Source: Camarhynchus parvulus
Lineage: Eukaryota; Chordata; Aves; Passeriformes; Thraupidae
Length of the DNA stretch: 64,000 nucleotides
Assembly (NCBI RefSeq): GCF_901933205.1
Contig: NC_044572.1
Location: forward strand, 20,608,501 to 20,672,500
Direction of reading: 5' to 3'
The translations under genes and the position numbers were made by a program. Positions 28,046 to 39,400 of the stretch are shown piece by piece (the first letter of the stretch is position 1; every line of letters begins with the position of its first letter). A model generated the notes under the pieces. It saw nothing but the letters and a program-made list of their open reading frames with translations. It was not told the DNA's origin and searched no databases.

Positions 28046-29284
28046 AAACACATTCAGCTTATAATCTTCCCATTTTCTTTGCAAGAACTTTAATATGACA
28101 CAAAGATTAACCTTCTGATCTCAGAAAAAGAAATCTTTACTGTACTATAGACTACCGTTGGCAGCAGACCTCTAACTTGAAATATTATGTCCTCACCGCC
28201 ATCACTAAATTTCCCATGGATTAGCTGACAGTGATACCTCAGGACTCACAGGAAAACTGTATTGCAGAGGGAAATAACAGTGAGGGCAAAAGCCAAAGCT
28301 TTTTCTGGACTGCAATTCTTAGTTGTCTTTGATTCAGAGCTGGAATTGAATACTACTAGACTTTTAAGATGAAAGACTTATTGTTTTACATAGGGTATTT
28401 AATGGGTATTACAGAATAGCTGATGATATCCACTAACATAAGCAGGAGCCTTCATGTTTTACAGAGGTGATGGGGGATTGATATTTCTAATATCTGCTGA
28501 TCAATATACACATACCTTGAAAAGCTTGACAGTTGCCCCCCTACTTATTTGTATACAGTGTAACTGGTTTGATAGCATAGGCCCAAAGCAAGCTTTTGGG
28601 AAATGGTGATGAATCACCTTCACGTTCCAGACATTTACATTCAATCACAACAATTCAAAAGTTTGCTGGTTAGAGATTCACAACAATCTTGAACCAGCAA
28701 ACTTCTTCAGGACTTCAGAAGTCTTCACACTGGCTTTGTTTTGCTATTACAATCAAGTAGCTCAAAGCCAAGAAGACAACTGAGCTGTGCTCCCAGGGGA
28801 CTGTGCAATGAGCCAGTCAGATACCTGCAACCCTTTGGGACACCAGCCAACTGCTTCTAGCTCCCTCCCACCAGCACCCACAGCCCTGCTCACCAGCAAG
28901 TGAACAAATGCCCCAAAACCATCATTAGATGTTTCCCTGCATACTCCAACACAATCACAGACAGTGCTGTGCTGTTCCTCTGGTGCACTTCCTAGAGGCT
29001 TGCTGCTTCCTATTGTCATATCTCTATGACTCACAATATCAAGTTGGTGTTACTTCATTAATATAGAGCAGCAGAGCTCTTACTTTGAGATTTTCTAGCC
29101 ATTGTTCGATGAGCAGCAGCTCTAAGGCTTAAGGAAATGCTCACAGATACAGAAAACATGAAGGATAGGGAAGAATTTGCAAAAACAAGGTGTCAGCTCA
29201 CAACTGAAAGGCTCCTGTAAGTCACAGCATCTCTTCTACCCACTTTTAATAAAGGGGACCCAGTTATTGGCACCTTGTCACCTT
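28046..29284. other. intergenic DNA, one inverted repeat
   Basis: No gene recognised. It contains a perfect 13-bp inverted repeat at 28,659-28,704 and a GC-richer patch at 28,770-29,000. Confidence 0.6.
28659..28704. repeat. perfect 13-bp inverted repeat, 20-nt loop
   Basis: Arms aagtttgctggtt (28659-28671) and aaccagcaaactt (28692-28704) are exact reverse complements. No flanking sign of a transposon or microRNA gene was found. Confidence 0.85.
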
Positions 29285-29757
29285 ACTAGTGACCTTACAG
29301 AACATCTAGTTCCAACACCCCTTGCCATAAGCAGGGACACCTTCCACTAGGTCAGGTTGATCCACGCTGACCTTGAACACTTCCAGGGATGGGGCATCCA
29401 CGGCTTCTCCGGGCAATCTGTTCTAGTGCCTCATCATGCTCACAGTAAAGAGTATCTTCCTAATATTCCATCTAAACCTGTCTTTCAGTTTAAAGCCATC
29501 CTGTTTGTCCTATCACTACATGCCCTTGTTAAAAAGTCCCTCCCCAGCTTTCTTGTAGGCCTCATTCAGATAGCAGAAAGCTGTAATGAGGTCCCCCCAG
29601 AGCCTTCTCCAGGCTAAAGCACCCCAGCTCTCAGGCTGTCTGCATAGCAGAGGTGTTCCATCTGGCAGATCAGGTTCACGGCCCTCCTCTGAACAGGGTC
29701 ACAGCCTTCCTATGTTGGGGGGCCCCAGAGCTGCACACACAGTGTTCCACGTGGGGT
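29285..29757 (-). mobile_element. CR1 retroposon fragment next to the promoter, antisense
   Basis: Reads as antisense CR1: catctagttccaacacccc, gcagggacaccttccactag, gggatggggcatccacggc, cagagccttctccaggctaa, ending gttccacgtggggtca. The terminal octamer end is missing. It stops about 120 bp before the CpG island. Confidence 0.92.
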
Positions 29758-30232
29758 CATTTTTATCTATAATATACATAGTTTTATAATATACCTTTTA
29801 TGAGACGAAACACAGGACACATTGACTATTATTTTTTAATTCAGAGAAAGAGCTATTGAAGTAGCAGCGGCTTCAGTACACCGGCCACAGGGCAGGGCTG
29901 CCTGCCCTTGCCGGGCAAGCCCCACACCCTGCTCCCGCCGCCGTCCCGCAGGGCACCCCTCTCCCCCATTAAAGTTTGGGCAGTTTCGACTCCCTAGCTC
30001 CGCCGCCCTCGACACAGGGAAGCGCTGCGGGAAGCGCCCCGAGCGGCGGCCGGCACAGGCCGCTAGCAAAGGCCGCCCGGGTGCCGCCCGGGTGCCGCCC
30101 TCACGCCGGCCGAGCCCGGCCGCTCCCCGCCAGCACCGGCGGGCCGGGCCCGCGGCGGCCGCGGCGGGGGGGCCGATGGCGGCGGCGCAGGGCTGCGGGC
30201 GAGGGGCGGAGCGCAGAGACCCTGTGGCTGCC

Positions 30233-30283
30233 ATGGCCGCCTCCCCCTCCCCGCAGCCTCCCTTAAATACTACGGGGCCGTAG
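30233..30283 (+). other. possible upstream ORF (16 codons)
   Basis: An ATG in near-optimal context (gctgccatggc) opens 16 codons and stops at TAG, 30281-30283, 29 nt before the ST8SIA6 ATG. It would affect translation only if transcripts begin upstream of about 30,230. If the TATA-like box at 30,263 sets the start, the uORF is absent from the mRNA. Confidence 0.3.
30263..30269 (+). promoter_or_regulatory. TATA-like box TTAAATA
   Basis: An AT-rich heptamer inside otherwise GC-rich DNA, 44 bp upstream of the ST8SIA6 start codon. If used, transcription would begin near 30,293-30,300 and leave a 5' UTR of only about 15-20 nt. CpG-island promoters often start dispersed and further upstream, so its use is uncertain. 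Confidence 0.3.
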
Positions 30284-30312
30284 CTGCGACGGGCGCCGCT
30301 GCCGAGCGCACC

Positions 30313-30407
30313 ATGCGGGCTGTCATCGCCTTGGCCGCGGCGCTGGGCAGCCTGCTGCTGGGCGGCTGCCTCTTGCGCCTGGGCGGCCAGCAGCCCCTCC
30401 GCGCCAG
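30313..30407 (+). CDS. ST8SIA6: ST8SIA6 coding exon 1: signal anchor
   Basis: Encodes residues 1-31 plus two bases of Arg32. The start ATG has A at -3 and opens a protein with a short MR tail followed by an Ala/Leu-rich hydrophobic stretch (about 3-21), as expected for a type II Golgi signal anchor. The exon ends ...gccag before donor gtaggg. It lies inside a CpG island. This ATG was chosen because it gives the family-typical topology and joins in frame to exon 2 with a phase-2 intron. Confidence 0.9.
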
Positions 30408-33400
30408 GTAGGGCGGCCGGGCGGCCTCGCCCGCGGTCCGGAGCCGGCTGGGGAGGGCGGGAGCAGCGGGACGAGCCCCGCGGGGCGCGGCGGAGCCTGG
30501 TGGTGTCCCCGGCTCGGTCTGGGCTCGGCGCGGGTCGCGGGCAGGAGAGCGGCGCCGCTCTCGCCGGGTGATGTTCAATCACTGGTCCTGACAACTTTGT
30601 TTTCCCGTCTCGCTTGCCAGGGGCTGGGAGGAGGACGCAGGAATAGCGGCTGTCACGCCGAAAGTGGTGCGAGCCCTCAGGTCTCCCCTGACGCCCCTTC
30701 CTCAGACCGAGAACAGGTACGGGCTGGACGCCCGCAGGTGGGTCCGTGAGGTCGGGTCTGCAAAAGCAGAAATTCGCCTTCGCTCCAGTTCATTCTTGCT
30801 TTTGTTCCGGTAGCTTGAGCAGAGAGAGCGTTAGAGATTATTACGGCAAATGGCACTTTGCTTTAACTATAATGAATTATTTGCTCCTGGGCCCTCTTAT
30901 TGACGGCTGTCACTCTGCCGTTGGTTTCGAGCCCAATAAAATACTGTGTAGAGCAATTTTGTTAGCGTACGATCCAAAAAGTGCCTGCTGAATGACACGT
31001 TCCAGGTATCTTTTTATTCTTCTTTCCAGGAAGGTGGAGCTGGAGCTGGGAAATGCTGTTACTGTTTTTGTAATCTGTATTTAGTTAAAAATACAGATTT
31101 ATCATTTACAATCCATTTACAATGAAGGCCAGACGTATGAAGCCTGTTTAGTTTTGGGGTGGCATTGTACTTTGTGGGAGCCCATTCATTTGATCCTGTG
31201 TCTTGACCTTCTAGATCAGTGTAGATTTTTGCTTTACAGCCTGTTTTTTTATACTGTGAATTTTAATATGAAGGTACTTTGTAAAATCAGCTGTGAAACG
31301 TTGTGCCGTAAATGCAGACTTCAATACTAATGACTATTGTTTTTATGCTCTTGGGTCCCCACACACTGTAGGAAAACTAAGAGTGCAGAAGATGGTGGTG
31401 TAATCCATACATGAGATCAATACTATGTAAGAAGTAGTTTTGAAATATTTTTTGCTTTCTTCTTTTACTTTTTATGGCATTATTACCTTTGCAGTTACCG
31501 TGACTATTATATGTTAATATATATTACAGTCAAAAACACATTATAAAAATTAGAAGGAACTTAAGAATTGGGTCTTTCACAGAAATGATGATGTCCTGGT
31601 TGTGTTGAAGACAGTGGTGACAGTGCAGTTAACCTTACTGAGGCCACCATCTTACTCAATCTAGCTGAATTTGACAGCCTATGCTTTCCCTAAGTGAATG
31701 CAAGTGATGTTACTTGCAGTAATGATTGCAGTGTACCCTAACAGTGCGTTTCTTACGTGTTTGTGATGAGATATTCTTGTGCTCTTTCCCTCAATATTTC
31801 AAACTTTCACAAGCTATAAGTTTATAGCATCTTTCAAAGTTAGAGTGAAAGAAAAAGGACAGAATTCTCCAAATGTTCCTACCTGCTGTTATGAACTTCT
31901 AGCCCACTTCTCTTTCCTGTTCTCATTTTTTCCATTTCGGCTTTTTTTCCCATCTTTCCCCCTCTTGATATTGGTTTTTTCAGTATGTACTGTTCTGCTT
32001 TGCTTTTTTTTTGTAGACATTACTCTATTCTTCTCTCCACTCTGTTTTGGGCTATGTCTGTGGTTTCCCCCTGGCCCATCTCCTCATGCTCTTCCCTACT
32101 AGTTTCTGAGTTGCATCTCCTTTCATTCAGCTCTCTGTGTTATACCATGGAATTGAATTGACTAGAAATCCTGACAGAGAGCACTTCAGACAACAGTCTA
32201 ACTATTTCCCATCTGCTGTTAGTACACTCAGCTGGAGCAATGAAAGTAGAAACAACACATACCAAAGAGGTCTGAAAAGCCTTTGCAATAGGGCAAGTGA
32301 GATTGTGATTTTAAATATGTATTTTTCCTTATTCTGTTTGGAGGATTTTGACACCAATTTGAAGCTAGTTTTTGTCAGCTTGAAATTGTATTTCTTCATG
32401 ACTAAGTGTCTGCAAAAGTGTGTCAAGTAAATAATTCATCAAAGAAAGTTTCAATATACTCAAGCTCCTGTAACTGTAGTGTCTTTGGAGAGATGTCTTG
32501 CCGGCTGAATCCGAGAGTGGATGTGCTTTCTCACCTGACTGACTATGCTCAGTAAGCTGGCCTGACAAGGGTTTGTGGTGCATGTGTGGCTAGTGAGAAA
32601 GGAGAGAGAGCTGCTGGACTGGACTGACCAGGAGCCGTTAGTTCATCCAGAGAGCAGCAGGACTGGGCAGGGAGCCATGCTGGAGGGGTTTGATCCAGGC
32701 AGCAGCTGGACTGGGCCTGGCTGAGGGCCATGATGGAGATGCTTGATCCAGAGAGCATCTGGACTCATTCAGGAGTTCAGAGCAATCCCTCAGTGATGGA
32801 GATGGATGGTCTGGTCAATAGGAATTAGATTCCAGTGTGCTGTGGGGTAGTGTGGTTCTCCTAAACAACCCCGATCATTTGAATGGCATTGCTGTGTTAT
32901 TGGCAGCAACGTTCTTTCCTGCATAAGAGTAAGAGGATGTACATGGATGTTTCCAGGAAAGGAAAAAGAAAAAAATGTAGGCACTATCCCTGACCTCTAA
33001 GTAAAAGTAATCTAGACAATCTTCACAGTCACAAGCTAATCTTTCTTATCATTATTTCCTTTGCTGTTGGAGGCATATTTGTAACCAGACATCTCCCAGA
33101 TAATCTCTAAGGCCCTATTGTTCTGTTGCCTTGCAGTATTGAAAGCTAATCTGTTCTTTTACTTTGAGTAATACTTTTAAAAGGGTGAAACTGAAGGATG
33201 AAAGGATGAAAAGCAGGGGATTGGATCAGACTCGCTTAGATATTTAGGCAGCTATTATGTGCAGCAATGTTTAAATACATGGTGACCAGGCACCTAAAGT
33301 TCTCTGGAGATCTGTGTCTTCGTAAATAACCTTGATGATGTGGTATGTCTCTTACAGGACGTTGCTTACCCCTTTTTCTTGTTAAGCCTTAGCTGATTGG

Positions 33401-36400
33401 GGCAATGTGACTGCCTCTACAGTGCAACTTGCACATCTTGTTTTGGGCTCATTTCACAGCCCACTGTGCCTCTTAGTAGGGTTTCTTACTGAAAAGAAAG
33501 GCCGCTGTTAGTAAGATATGTCTAGTAGCCCCCAGATGTATTCATGGAACCAGTATCATTTATACTGCAATAGTATGTTCTCTGGCAGATTTCTCCTATC
33601 TATGCCTCATACTGTCCTCTCAATTTTTAAGCCGGAACTGCGAGTACAATTTCTATTTTCTTAACTACAGCCTTCTTATATTTTAAACAGTACAACCAAA
33701 AAAAGAAGTCTTGCATTTTTCTCATCTTTAGATCCTTGGTCTTCCCTCTCTCCTTTCCTCTTTTCCCAACTGTGTTCATGCAGGCATATTTGTTTGTTTA
33801 CTGGTTACATTAATAGTAGAACAGAAGACTCAGTACTGCTAGTGCTTATCAGGGGAAAATGAAAATAGTAAGAGATGCTAGGTAGTATTTTCTTTGTAAT
33901 GAGGCCCAGGGCTAGGTTAAATTTAGGAAGAAATTCTAGCTCCTATTATACTACCCAGGAATATGTAGCAGATAAATCATGCCAGGTCCTGCAAGGGAAG
34001 TCAAAAGACAGCACTATTTATGTATACTTCATATAAAAGTAACAAGGCAGCAGTACCCTGAAGAACTGACCGCCATTACTCTGTTGGTCTGTGTTGCCAG
34101 TTTTAAGGCATTCACTTACTATTTCCCCAGCTTGCTTTCTGTCTTTGCAGGTCCAGGGCAAGCACAGTGTAAAGACCACTGAGGTAATTGAACAGTGGGG
34201 GGAAGTGATTAAGAAGCTATGGATAAACAAGTTAGTATTAATACAGTGTTCCATAGTGTTGATTTCTCCAATTCCTCTCTCAGCAGCAGATCTGTATGCA
34301 GGCCTAGGAAATAAACAGCTATACTTAATTAACAATGGCACAGAGACCTGTACATTCTGTCTCCTGACAAAATATTGCATTCAGGCAGTCAGAAGGGGAA
34401 GAAGAGACAGGCTAATACCACAGTTATGGAGTAACCTAGTATATGGCACAAATAATTTGCTATGATTTGGATTAGTCAGCAGTGGGGGTCCACTTCACTA
34501 ATTTTACTGCTCTCTTAATATTTTGCCCCTTCATCCCCAAGTGATGCATGCAGATATATTTTAGGAGCACATTTTGAACCCATGCCTCATGTGTTAGTTC
34601 TGTCTAAATGAATAGGTGTTCAGTTGAAAGCTGCTGCCAGGACACATTTATGTTCTGACAGTGGTGAAAGGTTTCTGTTTACTTGGTCCAAGTGAAACTG
34701 CTCTGTCATTCTATTGTGTGCCCTTGTAACATGATTTTAGTGTAAGTACCTTATTCTTTTCACTTCACCTACCATGAGGCTCTGAATGTTGCTTGTCATG
34801 TTACCTGTCATGCAGTTTATGGATTTTATAAATAAAAAGTATCTGATGTTATATATAACCTTGGTGAATGCACTGGAGGGTCTTTCAAATAATTTCAAGA
34901 TGCAGTTTGTGTTGAAGACCAGATTTAGCTAAGATTTGTGTTGAAGACCAGATTTAGATAAGCAATACCTCTATAGGAACTTGAACAAAGATAGTAGGAT
35001 CAATCCCTTTAAGAGTTGCTGTGATTAATGTTTCAAGACAAATTCTCACTCCTGTGGTTTGATGAAGCAATTTTTATAGTCCATTTCACCAAGAATTTAA
35101 ATTGTGTATTGCCTTATTAATCAAGGTGTTGTGAACTTTAAAAACATCACTATATTCTTATCATCTGATTAATTTGAAATACTGTCAAAGACAGTACTTA
35201 AGAGCACCCTTCCTATGGAAGTATGGATTTTGGGTTTTTTAATAGTCTTCAACTAACAGATGATGAGATTCAAATATAAATTGGTCCCTTCAAGGGAGAG
35301 ATTAAGACAGAAGATATTCGCAATCTGGATAATGCTATTCAGTGCCATTTTGGGAGAATGATAAAAATGTGCAATTTTGCATACAGAAGTTATCCTTTTT
35401 AGCTGGAGATGCTCAGCTGGAACATGTTTAGAGCTCTTGTGCTGCTTCAGACAGACAAGATCAAGAAGCTATAGAAAAGAGCAACAACTTATAATGCTGG
35501 GTGTGGAGTGAATAGCCAACAAGTGGGATTTTCCCTTACTTTCAGTGTGGACTTACTAGGGAGGTGAAGTTTTTGTTGCTTTCACTGCTGCCAGACACTT
35601 TAGTTCTGAGAAATTTTGAATATCTCATCCCACATTCTTTGTTTCTACCTGATTTTGAGCGATATCTAGAAGAGTGACCTTTTAATCTTTGTATTACAGT
35701 ATAACTCACAGCACCAGTTTTTCCGTCTGCCTTTTTTCTTTTCTTTTCTTCCCTATCATTCCTCCATCTTATACCCATCCCATTTTCCTACTCTGATAAC
35801 TGGGTTGGGTTTGGTAAAGGGTGTGCCTTTGCTTTTCCTTCCTGTATCTTTCTGCTGCCCCAGAATGTTCTTACTTGATGTACCCCTTTGTCTGGTGATT
35901 CCCTGCACTAAGGTTCCCTGTTGTCTCCCGACTGAATGCTGCAGGAGCAGCAAAAGGACTTTCCATATAGTTTCTGTCTAAAGGTGGAGTCAGTCCTTGT
36001 CTTAGCAGATCCTCAAACTGTAAAATTGTTTGTCTTCCTGAGAGCAAGATATAGAATAAAAACGTGCTGATAGATAAGGCACATGGTCTTAATCTACTGT
36101 GGATTTATTAAAGTACAGATGGTGTACTTCCTGAGTTTCTAGAATTACCATAGGAAGTATGTGGTCCTCAAGCTGTTTGTATATGATTAAAAAAGCCCCT
36201 GTTTTTCAGATTTGGTCCAATGAGATTGGCTTTGAGAACATCTAAGCCCTAGGGAAAATACAGCTGAAATTTCCCTGTATCATCAGTTTTATGAATTCAA
36301 GCCAACAGAATGTTTCTACTTCAAGTTCTCATTTAGCTTAATAGTTCACGAAATTAGTTGAATGTAGCCTGATGTCTGCACTGTTAGGCATGTTATGATT

Positions 36401-39400
36401 TCATTGCAGGAGTTGTAGTGCTGCTCTAAGTAGAGAGCAAAGACTGTCATCCACGAGGTCAGATAAATTCATTTAGTGGTAAGTGTTGCCTTGCACAATT
36501 GTCTGAAATGAGCAGAAATTTAATCTGAGTTTGATGTCTGCACAACTTTGCCATGGATAATGCAGTAGAAGTCTGGACTGTCTCTTGCACACCCATCTTT
36601 ATCTAAGTGGAAAAAGATTTTACTGATGTGAAGCAGAGGCTACTCTGACAGTGAAACAGAAATTCAGAAATTTAACTTTTAATTGATTGAGTTATTGTTT
36701 TACATCTCTTGAAAATATATTGTTTTAATTTTGTACCTTTTGCACCACATAAAGAGGGTTAAGTAAATTTTATGTACTAAAAGCTAGAGAAGAAGCATTT
36801 TGGTGATCTATCATGTGGCTGTAAAAGTGATTGTGAGGCTTTAATGACAAAACAGAATGGAGATTTATTTTGTTCTTTCTTTTTTCTCTGACTTCCTCTT
36901 TTTTTGAATTTTTCCGGTCTTGAAAATGATTACATAAAAACAATTGTGTATTAAAAATGAGACAACTTGCTTGTGTTGATCTTATGAATTTTTTAAAGGA
37001 CTAAAAGTCTGTGGAGTAAAGCTTGTATTTGAGAGAATATTTATTCATTGCCCCACAGATCTCAAGACATAAATTAATAGGAAGCTGTAAGGACTTGTAA
37101 TGGTTGTCTGCACAGAGTTGTGCAAGAATGTTGGTGCTCTGCTACTCTGCTAACACCCCTTGCAGGGAGCTGATCAAACCTAGCTGCCTGCTCTGATTTG
37201 GTCATCCACTTGGCAGTCTTCACATGTTACACAGGATCTCTTCTGGCCAGCTGTGGCTCAAAATGGCTGGGACCACTTCTCAAATCAGCATCCAGCATCT
37301 TAGGTTTTAGTTATAATGAAAGGCTTATTTGCAGCAGTAACATGCACTTTGCTTTTATCAATTGTGGTTTTTTTTTCCTTTCTGTTTCTTTAAGATGCTG
37401 TTTAGGTAGCTAAACTTTTGCCTGTAACCATTTCTCTTATTTTAAGCTGCAGCTGCAGAATAATCATTTGATGTTACTAAGTTAAAGAAACAAGAGAGAG
37501 GAAGCATGATGTAGTGCTAACTAAATTTGTTTGAGAACTGGAAAGGGCCTACCTGGTTGTTCTGCGTAGACAGAACCCTTCAGATCAAGCTGCAATAAAC
37601 CTGTGTACATAAATTTTGTAGGCAGAATATTTGCTAGCACTTGCTATGTGAGATCTGCAGAGTTCTTAGCTCTGAACTGTGTGCTCTGAGAGCCTTCTGC
37701 TATTTGTATTTCACTCCTTGAGAAAAAATGAGATAAAGAGCTGTATGCGAAGGCAGCCAAGGAGCTCTCGGTAGGCAGTGCCAGCTGTTACTATGTATTG
37801 AAGTCATTGCAGACCTGAAAAGATGGAGGCTTATGTTGTACGGACTTACTGTTTCCCTCAACAAGGGGCATACAGACTGGATACTTCCTCAGGGGCACTG
37901 AGTGTATACTGGGGAGAACTTATTGGTGGTGGCAAGAAATGAAGATGGCTGTTCTCTCTGCTTGGCAGCCTACATCCTGTGGAAATTGCTACTAGGGGTG
38001 ACTAACTCTAGAAAATTCATGGGCAATGGAAAGAAAAAGAAAGGTGGTTCTTTCCTTCCCTGTCAGCTATGACCATGAGGGTCAGCTCAGTAGCAAAATA
38101 AACAAGCATTTATTCTTCTCTTTCTTCTTCAGTCAGTCTGCTCATCTGAAGTGTTTAAGAAGAGAATGCTCAGGAGAGACCTTATTGATACCTGAAGGGA
38201 GGGTGCAGCAGATGGAGCCAAATTCTCATTAGGGGTGCTCAGTGATAGAACAGAGGCAGTGGTCACCAACTGAAGCACAGGAGGTTCTCTCTGACCATCA
38301 GGCATCACTTTTTCACTGTAAGAGTAACTGAGCACTGGCATAGGGAGCTCGGGTAGGTTGTGGAGTCTCTGTGCTTGGAGATATTCAAAAGCATCTGGTA
38401 CAGTCCTTGCTCACCCTCTCTAGGTGGGCCCACCTGAGCAGGGAGTTTGGACTAGATGAGCTCTAGAGATGCCTCAGCCACTCTGTGGTCCTGTGGCTTG
38501 AAATGGCATCTTTCCCAAGCAAGTCTTCAAAATGAGCTTGTCAGAAATCTTGTTGCTAGGGGGTCTCCATGTTGTAGCAGGTGAAGTTTTGGTCCTTGTC
38601 AGTAAAAGCAGTGATGGCTGAGAAGCACAAAGCAGGAAGGGCTTCCTCTCTGTGAGTGCTTCTGTACAGAGATGTTTCACTTGTTCTCTAAGAACAGCAT
38701 ACAGCAGCTCTGTCTTCTGTGTTTCTACTTCTGGTTTGAGCAAAAGGCTGCAATGTCCAAGGGCTCTGTAAGTAGTGAATCAGTGGAAAGAAGCAAAGAG
38801 GAGGGGGAGGTGGCAGGGAAGAACATGGTGAGGGGCAGGGAAAATAATGCCAGAGAAGAAGTCTTTAGGATAAATGGCAATCCACAGAGTGGAAGGCTAT
38901 GTTAGAAGAGGGTGATTGTATGAGATTGGACATAGATACAGGATGAACTGAGGTGAATGGAATAAGACCTTGGTATGTCAGTCATTTACTAATTTACATC
39001 TCATTCTTCTACAAGGACTGCCCAGAGCAAGAGGGCCACACAAGAGTTTGGTGAAAATAAGACAGGAATTATAGATCACTATCTGACACTTCCCCTGGTT
39101 CCTTTTACAAATATTGTTCTTTCTGTGTAAATAAAGAATAAACAAGGCAGGAAGTATTATACTTGAATCAGTAAGTTAAGGTCAAAGTACAAAGATCCAC
39201 TTCACCTGTGGATGGACTTTCCTGTATATATTATATTCACTCCAAATACTGCATTTAATCAGCAATTTTAGGAAATCACATCTGCTGAATATTTTACTAG
39301 TGAATATTTTAAATATCTTCAAAACTTAATGTTCAAGAAGCTTTCAATTTCATTTGTTTTTTTCAAATTACATTTGCTGATTACAGTGTAAAGTGGAAAA

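Larger units (their letters stand above)
29880..30580. promoter_or_regulatory. ST8SIA6: CpG island promoter of ST8SIA6
   Basis: The sequence switches abruptly from AT-rich DNA to about 700 bp of CpG-dense, GC-rich DNA covering the upstream region, exon 1 and most of intron 1. It includes a GC box (ggggcggag, 30203-30211), several CCGCCC elements and a direct repeat of gcccgggtgcc near 30,075. This is the only CpG island in the window. Its position over the first coding exon supports promoter function; the start site cannot be read from sequence. Confidence 0.85.

Noticed and set aside
1..29880. Exons of the gene expected upstream (HACD1 in the mammalian order)
   Set aside because: No splice-bounded frame with a recognisable protein was found, so the neighbour probably lies outside the window.
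29976..30283. Open frames of 96 and 63 codons on the + strand upstream of ST8SIA6
   Set aside because: Same GC-rich effect; only the last 16 codons (from 30,233) were kept, as a possible uORF.
29836..30594. 252-codon open frame on the - strand over the CpG island
   Set aside because: GC-rich DNA with few stop codons gives long open frames by chance. The product is Ala/Arg/Pro/Gly-rich with no domain, and it lies antisense to the ST8SIA6 promoter and exon 1. A divergent non-coding transcript remains possible.
35542..35953. Two adjoining - strand open frames in intron 2 (Lys/Arg/Ser-rich)
   Set aside because: They are in different frames, short, and resemble no protein I know; a retrocopied mRNA was considered but no poly(A) tail or homology is visible.
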